Assembly (NCBI GenBank): GCA_029721435.1
Contig: CM056573.1
Coordinates: 48,520,501 to 48,584,500, forward strand
Length of the DNA stretch: 64,000 nucleotides
DNA from: Gymnothorax reevesii
Lineage: Eukaryota > Chordata > Actinopteri > Anguilliformes > Muraenidae
Reading direction: 5' to 3'
Shown: piece by piece, positions 35,061-47,775 of the stretch
How the letters are laid out: every line of letters begins with the position of its first letter
How positions within the stretch are numbered: the stretch's first letter is position 1
Translations under genes and position numbers: made by a program
Notes under the pieces: model-generated
What the model was told of the DNA's origin: nothing
The model's input: the letters and a program-made list of their open reading frames with translations, nothing else
The model's database searches: none

Positions 35061-37000
35061 TGACAGACGCACGCATGCACACACACAACACAAGCATGGA
35101 CGGAGCCCAATACCATAGCTCCCGCACCGCGAGCCCGCAGTGCGAGCCGCAGGAGATAAAAACACAGTCAAGCTAGGCCCCGCGCAGTTTTGTGGTACAT
35201 TTATATACTAGACATTATGGCAAGAGCGTGTCATAGCTGATTTCAAAATAAAACTGACCTTCCGGTGAACGTGATTTCACAAATAACTTGCAGTTAGAGA
35301 CAGGGCGTCATGCTTGTAGAAGACTCGGCTAGCTAGCTAGATATTTATTGTCCCTTTCTCGGTGAAAGAAATTTTGAATTATACTGCCTTAAATAGGGTA
35401 AAGCATAAATTGCCACATTTGGCTTCTGCGTAAAGGGATACTGCCCTTACTCCCAGCAGCAATAGTTTCCCAGCAAATGTGCACGTAAGTCAGGTGCGCA
35501 TCAAACAGCTGTTCTCCAAAAATACACAGATCACAGTTTATTTCATCGGGAAAACAAACCGTTGGTGGAATTCTGGAACTTGAACTCTGAATAGAAGGAA
35601 CGCTTACAGTCTTGTGTAAAAATATCCTTCACTGATTCTAGATGATAGGGTCCAGCTCTTGGTCAGGAGTCAAAACATTATCTTAATCTCCAGGTAACTC
35701 ATAACTTATCACAAAGAAATTTCGCTGCCACCATTTCAGAAGAAAATCCACTGTCTGTAGCTGAAAATAAGGGGATTGTCACTGCGGCCTGGCATCAGTA
35801 TTTTGAAGAGGATGAACCCAAGCCCGGAGTGGCTAATCGGGAGGATCTGGACAATTCCAGTTACCAGAGAAAGCTGTAGCTGTTTGGTGTTGACTTTTAT
35901 GAGGTTCCCAACATCCTTATGAATAATGAGTGAATTGGGGGTACCAGCATTTTTCTAGAATGCCGATGGCCACTGAACCAAAATGGTTGAGAGTGCCATG
36001 GAAACTTTTGGTGCCTTTAGTTAAGCCCTGAGGAGGGTTAAAATAAATGCTAGCACAGCCTCCATATCTGTCTGGTGTCCAGAGCAAATCAGCCCTAAAA
36101 ACAGCTACAGAATTAATTATAGCTCTTTTGGGAGGCAAAAATTTCATCACAGCATGAAAGTGCTATTGGTATGGCAACTTTATTCCACTCACCCTCCACC
36201 ATAAAGCCTAAAACAGAAGCATTCAGTGTGGCACTATCTTGGTGTTGGTTATGAATGGAGTAAGAAACTTTGAAGAAATGTGGTAACTTTCCCTGGTGGT
36301 GGCGCTGCACACCAGGATGAAAATCAGACCGCGCTTTCACATTTGGAAGGTTCAAGTATCCTAGGATAAGAGGACATCATGACTTGTGAGGCATATATGA
36401 AACAATTAACCACAGTATTCCAGCCAGAATTTTCTGTTTATCTCAATTTTGACCCTGACAGCCTCACTACCAGGGGGCGCTGTCACCAAACCGTGGCAGA
36501 TGTGGACCCGCCGCCTTGGGATTTTCCATCATACATGCCATTGTAACTTTCCACCCAGCCTCAGCCAATTCTGAGATGTTAACTCCACAACCAGTGCCAT
36601 TCTCTCAGAATATGGCGCGTAATCGCTGCAATAATGAACTAATTATAGTATTATAATTGTTATAAGTACACAATAAGTATTATATTGTATTGTAAGTACA
36701 CATTACATTCTGAAAATACTATTATTAAAGGTTATGTTTGACTTTCAAAAGATGGGTTTTACTAATACATACTGACTGACAACTCAGAGAAGCGGGTATA
36801 CAGTATAAGTTACATATACAAGAGATGAGGTAACTATATACCAAAGACACACCAGGTCATCAAAGAACACGCAAGACACAAATCAATCAAAGGAGACATC
36901 ACTTCTAATAGATACGCAAGTTGCTGAATGGGAGGAGACACAGAAGGGATTCACTCAAGGGTTCCGAGAATCTTAAGAAAAACTGGAATATTACACGTTA
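35061..37000. other. noncoding, no recognised content
   Basis: Nearly 2 kb without a supported gene. The open frames of 60-80 codons on the minus strand show no known domain. There is a TAGCTAGCTAG short repeat at about 35330. Its right end leads into another Tc1-like fossil. Confidence 0.3.
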
Positions 37001-37019
37001 GCAGGTACAAAGGTTACTG

Positions 37020-37980
37020 ACAATGATTAGGTATAAAATGAGCAGTCTCTGGTATGGTCATTTACCAGCAAGCTGGTTCAAGGTTTGCCACTCTACCAAA
37101 AGCTGCTTGAACAAAGAAACAAATAATTTAAGAACAATGTTTGTTATGGAGGGAATGAATGGAATTTTGGGACCATACATGGTCCATAATTTTTTTTTTT
37201 AATTTGCAGAAGCTGGAGCAGTATATCCATAAAAGACAAGGTAGAGTACTAATATTGAATGTGCATGTATTCTTGTGAAAACGTGTCCGTGAACAGAAAA
37301 TGTTGTGGCATCATGAAATACAAGTTAAGACTCTACTACACAAAGACGAAGCCATATATCAGCACAATTCAGAGGCACTGCTGACTTTCTCTGGGCTTGA
37401 GCTTATCTGAAATGGACTGACACAAAGTGGAAAAGAATGTTGTGGTCTGACTAGTCCATCTTTCAAATCGCTATGAGAAATACTTGACATCGTCTTCTCA
37501 AGACCAAAGAAGAAAAGGACCATCCTGTCTGTTGTGAGCAACATATTAGTACACCAGGGTCTTTCATGTTCTGGGTCTGCACTAGCAATGGCAACTTGCA
37601 CATTTTTGAAGGCACCAGATGGTACACATGCATTTTGGAAAATATAGGCTGCTTTCCAGACCTTGTCTTTTTTGGGATGCCACTGCTTGTTCCAGCAGGA
37701 TAAGACTAAACCACATTCTGCAAGTATTACAACAGTATGGCTTTGTAGTCAGATTGCAGGTACTAGACTGGCCTCCCTTTGAGTCTCCCATTTAAGAAGT
37801 GTGGTGGATTGTAAGGCATGAAATACAACAACTGAGATCGACAGAAGTCCTGCATTAGGCACGAATGCAAACAATGTCCACTTTTGATAGTCCAAGAATT
37901 GGGGTTCTCAGTTCCAAACCTACTGTGTGTTATTAATAGAAGAGGTGATGTTACACAGTGGTGAACATGTTCCTGTCAAC
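37020..37980 (+). pseudogene. Tc1-like transposase fossil
   Basis: Another diverged copy of the 62067-type element. Recognisable pieces are TGACACAAAGTGGAAAAGAATGTTGTGGTCTGA (the WKRMLWSD block, catalytic Asp region) near 37425, a KKRKDHPVCCEQ-like piece near 37510, and VLDWPPFESP near 37755 corresponding to the DWPACSPDLSP block. Stops and indels throughout. Confidence 0.5.
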
Positions 37981-38740
37981 AACAATAAAGTTGATGAGTT
38001 AAAACATAACTTATTCTGTCTTTTGTAGTCAAATGTGTCCAGGATCACACATGGGCAAAGTTCAGTGAAAGCCTCTACAGCCTGATATGCCTCATTCCAA
38101 TGCCTTTGATCATTTTTAGAAAACCCCTACAGTGACCTGCTCTATCAGAATTAAATCCCTCTGCTACAGGAGCCGCATACCTAACAGCCCTTTTCCCGTT
38201 TCATGACAGATTTTGGGCACAGATAGTAAAAGTAAGTTCCACAAATATTTCTCAGAGTGGAGACTTTAACTTCTCAGAGGGAAACATTTTCTTGGGTATG
38301 AAGAAAGCAAGTTAAGGGTTGCATTATAAATAAGGAAATGCCAATGACTCAGTCTACGGATTAACAATGCACAACAACCAACCCCAACATACAGGGAACA
38401 AGGTTCAGATACAAAGCTTCGGGTGAGGGTGAACTCCACCTGGCTTCTGCTCCAGAATACCACTGGCCAGGCTTGGACACACCCATTTCGTTATCCTCAC
38501 CACATTATATCACAAAAGCTGGACTGTTCGTTCTTGTTCAGGGTCTTTCCTCTGTCATTAACATACTCCAAATGAGCTCCCGGATTATACCCTGAATCTG
38601 CACCTGATTCCTTGTCTGGATTATAGCAAATAGTAGAGCCCCATTCGGTTGATCTGTCCTACATACTCTACATTATAACCATTAATACTATTATCTTTGT
38701 CCATAGCGGAATTACTTTGCCAAAATTCAGACGTAACAAT
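37981..38740. other. noncoding; tail of a dispersed repeat
   Basis: No gene. The end at about 38588-38632 (ACCCTGAATCTGCA, then TTCCTTGTCTGGAT) recurs at about 51107-51145, so both belong to one dispersed repeat whose 3' end this is. It looks LTR- or SINE-like but I cannot classify it. Confidence 0.35.
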
Positions 38741-38742
38741 TA

Positions 38743-40342
38743 CAACCCCAATTCCGAAATAGTTGGGACAAAGTGTAAATTGTGAATAAAATCAAAATGC
38801 AATGACTTTCAGATCACATGAGCCTATATGTTATTTACAATAGAACATAGATAACATTTCAAATGTTGAAACTGAGAAATTTTACATTTTTATCCACAAA
38901 ATGAGCTTTTTTCAAATTTTCTGGCTGCAACAGGTCTCAAAAAAGTTGGGACACAGGCAAAAAAAGGTCTGAAAAAGCAATTAATATATAAGAGAATCAG
39001 CTGAAAGAACATTTACAAGTAATTAAGTTAACTGGCATCAGGTGTGTAACATGATTGGCTATAAAAGGGATTTCTTAGAGAGGCTGAGTCTCTCAGAAGT
39101 AAAGATGGCCAGAGGCTCTCCATCCTGTTAAGGCTTGCATTAAAAATTGTGGAATACTTTAAAAACAATGTTCCTCAACGTCAAATTGCAAAGACTTTGA
39201 AGGTCTCATCATCAACAGTGCATAACATCATCAAAACATTCAGAGAAACTGGAAAAATCTCTGGGCATAAGGGACAAGGCCGAAGACCTTTACTGGATTC
39301 CCGTGATCTTCGGGCCCTCAGACGCCACTGCATCACCCACCGGCATGATTCTGTCATTGACATTACTAAATGGGCCCAGGAATACTTCAAAAAACCTCTG
39401 TCTACAAACACAGTCCACCGTGCCATCCACAGATGCCACCTAAAACTCTATCATGCAAAACGGAAGCCATTGTTGAGCATGATCCAGAAGCGCCGCAGTG
39501 TTCTGTGGGCCAAGGCTCATTTAAAATGGACTGTAGCAAAGTGGCAAAGTGTGTTGTGGTCAGACGAGTCCAAATTTGAAATTCTTGTTGGAAATCATGG
39601 GCATCGTGTCCTCCGGGCTAAAGAGGAGAAAGACCACCCCTCCTGTTATCATCGTTCAGTTCAAAAGCCAGCATCTCTGATGGTATGAGGATGCATTCGA
39701 GCGTATGGTGTGGGACACTTGCATGTTTTAAAGAGCACCATGAATGTTGAAATGTATATTAAGGTTTTAGAGCAACATATGCTCCCCTCCAGATGACATC
39801 TACTCCAGGGAATGCCTTATGTATTTCAGCAGGACAATGCAAAATCACATACTGCAGCTATTACAACAACATGGCGTCGTAGTAGAAGAGTCCGTGTGCT
39901 GAACTGGCCTGCCTGGAGTCCTATTCTTTCACCGATTGAGAACCTTTGGCGCATAATTAAATGAAAAGCCTTCAAAAGAGACCCAAAACTCTCCAGCAGC
40001 TGGAAGCCTGTATTAAACAAGAGTGGGATCAAATTCCAATGGCTAAACTGAAGAAACTAGTCTTCTCAATGCTCAGAAACCTCCACTGTGTTAAAAAGAA
40101 GAGGGGATGCTACACCATGGTAAACAGGCCCCTGTCCCAACTTTTTTGAGACTGTAGCAGCCATCACATTTGAAATGAGCTCATTTTGTGGATAAAATTG
40201 TTAAATTTCTCAGTTTCAGCATTTGCTATATTATCTCTGATCTATTGTGAATTAAATACTGGCTGGTGTGATTTGAAAGTCATTGCATTTTGATTTTATT
40301 CACAGTTTACGCTTTGTCCCAACTATTTCGGAATTGGGGTTG
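38743..40342 (+). mobile_element. Tc1-like transposon, full length
   Basis: Inverted ends begin CAACCCCAATTCCGAAATAG, with TA at 38741-38742 and 40343-40344. Length is 1600 bp. It is the same family as the hoxa3-intron copy, roughly 90% similar by eye over the ends I compared, and in the opposite orientation. Confidence 0.92.
39149..40149 (+). pseudogene. Tc1-like transposase, dead
   Basis: An open stretch of 179 codons covers the helix-turn-helix domain ([19 protein letters not shown]) and the first catalytic Asp in LWSDESKFE, then hits TGA at 39686 where Trp is expected (MVWGC). Further stops and a frameshift follow. Catalytic blocks FQQDNAKSH and LSPIENLWRI survive downstream, with SPILSP in place of SPDLSP. 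The initiation region carries a stop after MARGSPSC. No active enzyme is expected. Confidence 0.85.
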
Positions 40343-40738
40343 TAAATCTGCATCCATTGAGCATGCCCAGACACAAATAAAATCCAGTTTCGTAATTCAA
40401 GGGCGTACATTTATATGGATGATACCTTGACCAGACTTTGATTTAAGATCAGCAGGGTTCTCCAATAAAATCTCCCTTAGTGTTACAAATTGAAATGTTA
40501 GCAGGGCCATGCGCATTACAGCACATCCGGTTTTATCTTGAAGAAAGTTGAGAAAAGACAAGGAATTCAGAGTTCTTTTGCATGCTGAACATGATCCACA
40601 TGGCAAACGAATATCATTATACCTCGGAGCGCAAGCGGGGCATACGGTAGTTCGTTTGCGTGTCTGTCATTCATTCTGTCTGTTACCGGGATAGCCGCTA
40701 CACCGGTCAAAATCAAGTCCTACATTAGAATATGGCTC
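40343..40738. other. noncoding gap
   Basis: Nearly 400 bp between two elements, with no gene or repeat I recognise. Confidence 0.3.
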
Positions 40739-42340
40739 TACACTGTAAAACCTACCAGTATATCTTACTCGTTGAATTAAGTTAACAGTAATTAAAAACG
40801 GCAGAAATTTGAAATGACTTAAATGTTGAAAGTATGTTGAACTCATTAAAGACTGGTTGTGAGAATAACTTGAGTAAACGTCAGCCATGCATCAACCAAT
40901 CAAATTGCCTATTCTGCCAGAACTTTTGACAGCGAAAAATAATCCAACATGGCGACAGTCTTGAAAAACAGTAGATGTTACCGTGAGTAGTTCGACTTCT
41001 TAAGATTTGATTCGATTTATGATACTAGAAACCATTATTGTTTAGTCCAGAAATTCTGTTGTTAATATAAAGAAGTTTGCAGGAGATGAGTTGCTTGATG
41101 AGTGTCACAGCTCACTGATAGCTAGTATGTTGGCGTAACTACTCTCGGTATCGCCAATACGCAAAAAATGCCCGAGCATAGCATTTTCGCACAAATAGCT
41201 TCGTCCACCACCCACGTGAGTCAAATGGATTGCAGTCACTATGGTATCACTTAGTCGGCTCGCTGTGATGCCATGCACATTGTACGCGGTCATTGTGCGT
41301 ATAAGTCTCTCATCCAGGGGTATTTCTGAAGTTTTTTCCGCTTATTTTCATTCGACAAACATATGGCAGTTTCACAGTAACGACCCATGGTTTTCAAGCA
41401 ATTCTTACCATTCTGGGATGTCGCAGAGCACTCAGTAAAAATTTGAACATGAACAACTCCGCCTCCCTCCGAAGGCCAACCCTCTTCCCCCCAATTGCCA
41501 GACTTCTCCTATGAAAAAAAATATAACTGATATGGTAGTTCGTCAGACTACAAAGGTAACTAAACGTTATGAGGGCAATTTTTTAAAACCACATATAGAA
41601 TTGATTATTATTTCATTACTGTTGGTTAGTTTTCACTTACCGGTGCCTCTGAATCTGACTCCATTGACCCATTTCACTGGCGCTGCTCACTTCCTTGCGC
41701 CGCGCGCAATATTTTTTTTATAGGAGAGTGAAACGGCAATGCGTCATTTTTCTTTCTGCCAGAGAGGCGCGTGACTCGCAAGTGGTGACAGCTATAGGCA
41801 ACTGGAAGGGGCGCTGCGATGGATGACCGACAGAAAGCTCAGCAAATCATTTTATTCGGACCGAAGAAAATGATTGGTCAGACTTTTATCTGAAATATAT
41901 GAGAATTGAATATTGAAGAGTTTCAACACCTGGTGGATTTCTTTTACATTTAAGTGTGCCATACGCTTATTAGGAGCATTTTAAGATCAAATAAGAAAAG
42001 TGTAAAAATGCCAGAAAGGTAAGAATTGCTTTAACAACTACTCAATTGAGAAAGTAGTATTCACACATTTAATTTCCATCGATCTTACGTAATTCTAACT
42101 GGTCAAGATAACTTAAACAGATGGGTAAAAAGAAATACTTCACTTCAGTTTAAGTTTGGTGAAAGTAATAAGTATTGTGTACTTGACTCCTATAAGTTAG
42201 CACAACTTGAAATATACATGTACTTCAGTGATATCACTTATCCACACTTAATTAAATGAGTTACCAAACTCAAATGATTCAAGGCAATCGGTTTCCTCAA
42301 ACAGTATGAGTTCAGTTAACTTCCCAGGTTTTACAATGTA
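40739..42340. mobile_element. TIR-bounded element, about 1.6 kb
   Basis: TACACTGTAAAACCT at the left end matches the complement of AGGTTTTACAATGTA at the right with one mismatch. The subterminal region is also weakly inverted (GTTAACTTAATT-like motifs both sides). No transposase frame is evident. An ACACTGTAAAA-type end is common in fish nonautonomous elements; the superfamily is not decided. Confidence 0.45.
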
Positions 42341-44769
42341 TGGGTTAAATGCCATGATATCTTGGATTTAAATTAGCCAGATTTTTGAGACAGAGCTTTG
42401 TTTTCGACTTATAGCACTATTTGTCACTTCCATAGACTCCAATTGGAATCGAGCAACGCGGAAGTAATACGTGTCATGGGAAGAGCAATTGTTCCAGACG
42501 ATGTATAGTTCCAGCACTGACCTCCATTCATTTTCATTGGAACATGCTTGCAGGTAAGTTTATCAAATGGCTGCATTTTTGGGAAATTTTTCGCATTAGC
42601 TGACCCCTAATGAATTTTGTTGTTAGCGTCATTTTCTGTACCAGATAACAACCTGTTAAATTCGTAATAAAGTAGATGACGTGAGCAGCTCTTAACGATC
42701 TAGCGTGACCAGATGTCATTTGTCGTTCATTTAGCTACTTTAAATTGTAATTACTGGTGTTCGTCTGAGCAGAGTAACAAGAACACTGAGGGAAGGCACA
42801 AGGTTACAGCAGCACAACAGACAGGCTGACAGTAAGCAGACAGAGACAAAATGACAGTCCCAGCAGGAGGTAACAGAAACCAACAAGCAGGGGGACAAGT
42901 GAACGGAGAGTCGAGCAGGGAGTCAGCAACGATGAATCTCTCAGACTGGGGACAAGTAAGCAGAGGTAGAACTGCACCCAGCAGCAGGTAACAGGAGGCA
43001 GCGAGCAGGGGGTGAGCGAATAGAGCATTTAACACAGAAACTCACATTGACAGGACTCTGCAGTTTTTTGCACCATCTGCATCGATTACTGCTTGGCTGT
43101 AAATAGTCAGGCATAAAGTGACCTAATTCATGCTGTTACCATAAACATGTAAAAGAAAAAGGGAAAAATGCAGTGAAAACAAACACTAGATTCCTGAGCT
43201 AACGGGCCTGGGAATGTTTGTGCTCCCATTTTGGATCGCTGCTTTCATTTACTAGAGGAAAGATTTTCCTAATCCTTCTTTTCGCGCGCGTCAGGATCAC
43301 AATACCACTCCCTTTTCTTTATTCCACTCGTGCCTCACTGGAAAAGCAATAAAAATCAATTGATTCTTCAATTTGCCGCAAATACAGTACATACCTCACC
43401 ATTAGATTTTTAATGGCGCCATATATAGTTCCTTCACACTTAGATAACACATAAATAAGTGGATTTTAATGCCTGGTTAGATTATGGTAGATGTTATTTA
43501 CAGTAATCTTTATGGTGCCATTAATTGTGAAACCTTGATTTGGAGGAAATTTTTTATTAAATCAGTAAACAAATTTGGTTGATTCAATTGGAACATTAAT
43601 ATCACACGGTATTTCTCACATGCTGTAATTTAGAGTTTATCCATAAATATGTTTTTTTGAATTTTTTTAAGTATTGTTCGAGCATTGCCAGTCAAGGGTG
43701 GCAGTAATTTTGGAGCCCACAGTAGCCCTATCCTATACTAAATAAGTGAGCCATTAACATGAAACAATAACTCATTTACAGGCTGAAATTCTCTTCTGAA
43801 TGTGTTTGATCTCCAGCCCCTCAGACGGCCCTGTCCAAAGTAGTGGCATGTGACTGTAATGGATATCATGACAGGAGCACTGACATACTTTCATAACACA
43901 TACTTTCTGTGAACACAACTGGCCACTGCACGCACAGGTGCAAGTTAAAGCCTTGCAATGGAAGTCATACAACTTCACTGTCCAAAGGGGCAGTGTTTCA
44001 CTGAGCTCTGTGTCTCCTGAGTTGGGAGACCTGCATAAAGGAGGAACATGGGAAGACTTGACCAACTGGTGTCTTCAGTGCCAAGATGCATGTGATTAAA
44101 AAATGTCCCACAATAATAAATCCATCACATTGTTCATTTTCGATATACAATTAAAATTCACACGGTATTAAATGATGTGTTGATGTACTGTCCTGTGATT
44201 TGCATTTTCCTTGATGTTCCAACATTTTTGGAGTGGGGGTTGCATAAAGAATTTTTTTTGGAAATTTAAAAAAATTTTTATCCTTTCATATTGACCAAAC
44301 CACTGTGGGGACGAATGTTGTCCTTGCCATTTTAATGTTTTCCTTAAAAAATGCAAATGATTTATTCACAACATACTTGTAGATGCAATGATGCAGTAAT
44401 AGGGTGGGTCATGTGGGTACCGGCTTTAATATGTTTACACGCATATGTTTATGTGTGTGAGTGTGTAGGTTGTGAATTGTGACCTATATACCAAAGTCAG
44501 TAAGAGCATTGGAATTCCAGCAAATTAAGATGGTTACAAGCCCACACAACTGTTAAAGCCTGCGGCAGGAGATCTGGTTGCACCTTCATCTCTTTTCTGA
44601 AGGCCGTCTGAAAAAAGAATAACTCATAACACACAACATCCACCATACAAATCTCTGCAGGTGTGAGCCCACCGCTGCATTGGCCTCAGGTAAGGAATTT
44701 ACCTGAGGCCAGACCAAGATGGTTTTGCTTTGAATGAGTCTCTTAGTCACAAATACGTATGACACCATC
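42341..44769. other. noncoding, minor repeats
   Basis: No gene is supported. A diverged duplication of a CCAGCAGGAGGTAACAG motif lies at about 42860-43020, giving A/G-rich sequence and shadow open frames on the minus strand. Inverted TAATGGCGCCAT / ATGGTGCCATTA motifs at about 43410 and 43515 hint at a small MITE. Confidence 0.3.
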
Positions 44770-45849
44770 ATTATACCCCCCGCAACGAAGTTTATTATAC
44801 CACCCGCAACGAAGTTTATTATACCCCCCGCAACGAAGTTTATTATACCCCCCGCAACGAAGTTTATTATACCACCCGCAACGAAGTTTATTATACCACC
44901 CGCAACGAAGTTTATTATACCCCCCGCAACGAACTTTATTATACCTCCCGCAACGAAGTTTATTATACCACCCACAACGAAGTTTATTATACCACCCGCA
45001 ACGAAGTTTATTATACCACCCGCAACGAAGTTTATTATACCCCCCGCAACGAACTTTATTATACCTCCCGCAACGAACTTTATTATACCACCCACAACAA
45101 AGTTTATTATACCCCCCGCAACGAAGTTTATTATACCCCCCGCAACGAAGTTTATTATACCCCCCACAACGAAGTTTATTATACCACCCGCAACGAAGTT
45201 TATTATACCACCCACAACGAAGTTTATTATACCCCCCGCAACGAACTTTATTATACCTCCCGCAACGAACTTTATTATACCACCCACAACGAAGTTTATT
45301 ATACCCCCCGCAACGAAGTTTATTATACCCCCCCCAACGAAGTTTATTATACCCCCCGCAACGAAGATAAGTATACCCCCCACAACGAAGTTTATTATAC
45401 CACCCGCAACGAAGTTTATTATACCCCCCGCAACGAACTTTATTATACCTCCCGCAACGAACTTTATTATACCACCCACAACGAAGTTTATTATACCACC
45501 CGCAACGAAGTTTATTATACCACCCGCAACAAAGTTTATTATACCCCCCGCAACGAACTTTATTATACCTCCCGCAACGAACTTTATTATACCACCCACA
45601 ACGAAGTTTATTATACCACCCGCAACGAAGTTTATTATACCCCCCGCAACGAAGTTTATTATACCACCCGCAACGAAGTTTATTATACCACCCGCAACGA
45701 AGTTTATTATACCCCCCGCAACGAACTTTATTATACCTCCCGCAACGAACTTTATTATACCACCCGCAACGAAGTTTATTATACCACCCGCAACGAAGTT
45801 TATTATACCCCCCGCAACGAACTTTATTATACCTCCCGCAACGAAGTTT
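44770..45849. repeat. 24-bp minisatellite, 45 copies
   Basis: The unit is 24 bp (core CCCGCAACGAAGTTTATTA). Exactly 45 units fit between 44770 and 45849. Because 24 is a multiple of three and the unit has no stop in several frames, open frames up to 403 codons run through it on both strands; the + frame reads repeated IIPPATKF. These are artefacts. Variant units (N- and T-type by that translation) recur in a fixed order, showing expansion by multi-unit blocks. Confidence 0.98.
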
Positions 45850-46480
45850 AGGGGGGTATACTGGATTTGCTTTGTCCGTCCGTGTGTGTGTGCGTGCGTC
45901 TGTGCGTCTGGACCTAGATCTCATAACCAACTCATCCGATTTTGAAAATTTCTTCTCTTGCTGGAAGGTCTATTGACTGTGGTACTGCCCGACTACTTGT
46001 TGTTGCGGGGGGTATCATGTAAGCCATGCTTACTGACTAAATCTAGTTTTGCATTTCCTACATCACAAAGGACTGGCATAATTACAGTTTCTGTGTCAAT
46101 GTCATGTCGTCAGATGCAATTTATTGCAACAGTCTTGGAGTACTTTTAACCCTTTGTTGCATGTTGTCCAATATTTTGGACATTAGTGGGGTTTATTTTC
46201 TCTAGGCTCATTGATACCCTGAAAACACAAAATGTACATTTTACTGGACATTTCCAGATAACAATTTCCTCAGTAGGTGTCTCTCTGATTAGTCACTCAA
46301 TTTACCACAATCACAATGGCTGCATCCACAAGTAAGAGTTAGGTTGATAGAAGTCAGAAATAGTCTTATATTGTTCAAGTTTTGATCAGACTTTTGTGAA
46401 ATTTTTTGTTTTGTCTGGTTGAGGATAGAGAATAACTTCATGGTGAGGAAAGGGTATGGAATCAATTCAAAGTGTGTTGT
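45850..46480. other. noncoding, flank of minisatellite element
   Basis: Immediately after the array the text inverts to GGGGGGTATACTGG followed by GTCCGTCCGTGTGTG. At 45998-46015 TTGTTGCGGGGGGTATCA is nearly the reverse complement of the array unit. The array may therefore be an amplified terminal repeat of a transposon whose other end is at about 46015. Confidence 0.4.
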
Positions 46481-47500
46481 GTTCCAGGGTTCTGGCCTTT
46501 GGCCAGAACAGTATTATTCATGGTTTTAACAGTTTCATGTTTCAAGATTTCATAGTTCAGTTTCATGTTCCATAGTTCATGTTCATAGTTAGTTTTAACA
46601 GTTTCTTGTTTAGGATTTACATTTCATTATTCATGTTCCATGTCCATGTTTTTACTTTTCCATGTTTTTGTTTTTGCCAGGTCTGCCATGCCACTCCACC
46701 GCTTGTCTGCGTTCCGCCCCGTGCCTTCGTTGTTGCACTTTTCAGAGCTCTGGTTGGCTTTGGTATTTCCCCTTCCTTCTGTGCTGTGCTGATTCAGGGC
46801 TCTCTAAGCTTAATTGGCAATTAACTGTTTTTAAGTTACTAACATTTACTAACACTCACTGGGTTGGTGTAATTCTTAGATAGGCACATTACTAATACTA
46901 CTAATTTAGACAGGGAGTTTATTGTCATGATTCCTGCCTTGCTATTTCAAGATCTTGCTGTGCTTTTCTGTTCTTAACATTCATGCTTGCTTCCAAACTG
47001 CATACTTAATTGGTACTTAAGCTGAGCACGCTCATTCTCTTAATGAGCAGGTCATGTCATCCAATCTCTGTCCATGTCTTGATCTTGCCATGCCTCTTGT
47101 TTCTGCTTCTCCAGGTGTTGCCCCTCATGTGTCATGATTACCAAGCCTTTATCTGGATGCGGTGGAAGTTGGCTGGCAGACAGTGTCTCGAGTTTCATTC
47201 CTAGTTTCTTTGCCAAGTCCATGTTCCAGTCTACTTTTCATGACCATAGTTCTTGTCGTTTTGTATATAGCGTTTTGTATTCTTAGCATCATTGTTCTTT
47301 TCTGTTTATGATCTTCTCGCCTGGAGTTTCCAGTGCCTTTTGCATTCTTTGTTTATAGCTCTGTGCAGCATACTTTAGTTTGTCTTTTGCAACCCTTTGG
47401 GCCAAGTTTTTCGTTGGCCCTCGTGCCTGTTTTGTTTTTTGTTTAATAAATCCTCATTTCCCTTCACCCCGCTTTTGGTGTCTAACTGATTCCATATCAA
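46481..47500 (+). mobile_element. possible LTR-like repeat
   Basis: T-rich noncoding block with internal diverged CATGTTCATAGTT repeats. It ends in a polyadenylation signal AATAAA (47445-47450) followed by a C-rich stretch, similar to the R-U5 part of fish LTR elements. No gag or pol frame and no paired LTR are seen. Speculative. Confidence 0.2.
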
Positions 47501-47540
47501 AGTGTAAACAAACTCTGTGGCTCCACCCCCCCGCCGAGTG

Positions 47541-47775
47541 GGGGAGACTGGAATCCGATGAGCAATGGGGACCAATGAGCCATATCACTATTTTGCAATC
47601 AATTGATACCAAAGGTGTTGAAAATAGTTAAAATAGTGATATGGCTCATTTATCCCCATGACTCATCAGTCAATGGTCAAGTATTTGCCTAATTTAAGCT
47701 GCTCTGTCATCAATTGATTGCAAAATAGTGATATGGCTCATTGGTCCCCATGGCTCATCGGACCCCAGTCTCCCC
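47541..47775. mobile_element. MITE with long inverted repeats
   Basis: GGGGAGACTGG at the left and CCAGTCTCCCC at the right open inverted arms of about 60 bp that include CCAATGAGCCATATCAC and its complement. An additional inner GATATGGCTCATT copy sits in between. The 235 bp length and the absence of coding sequence fit a MITE. The tip resembles the end of the 816-1734 element (GGGGAGACC). Confidence 0.75.

Noticed and set aside
44734..45945. 403-codon plus-strand open frame and overlapping minus-strand frames of 337 and 395 codons
   Set aside because: They are translations of a stop-free 24-bp tandem repeat; no start context, domain or unique sequence supports a protein.
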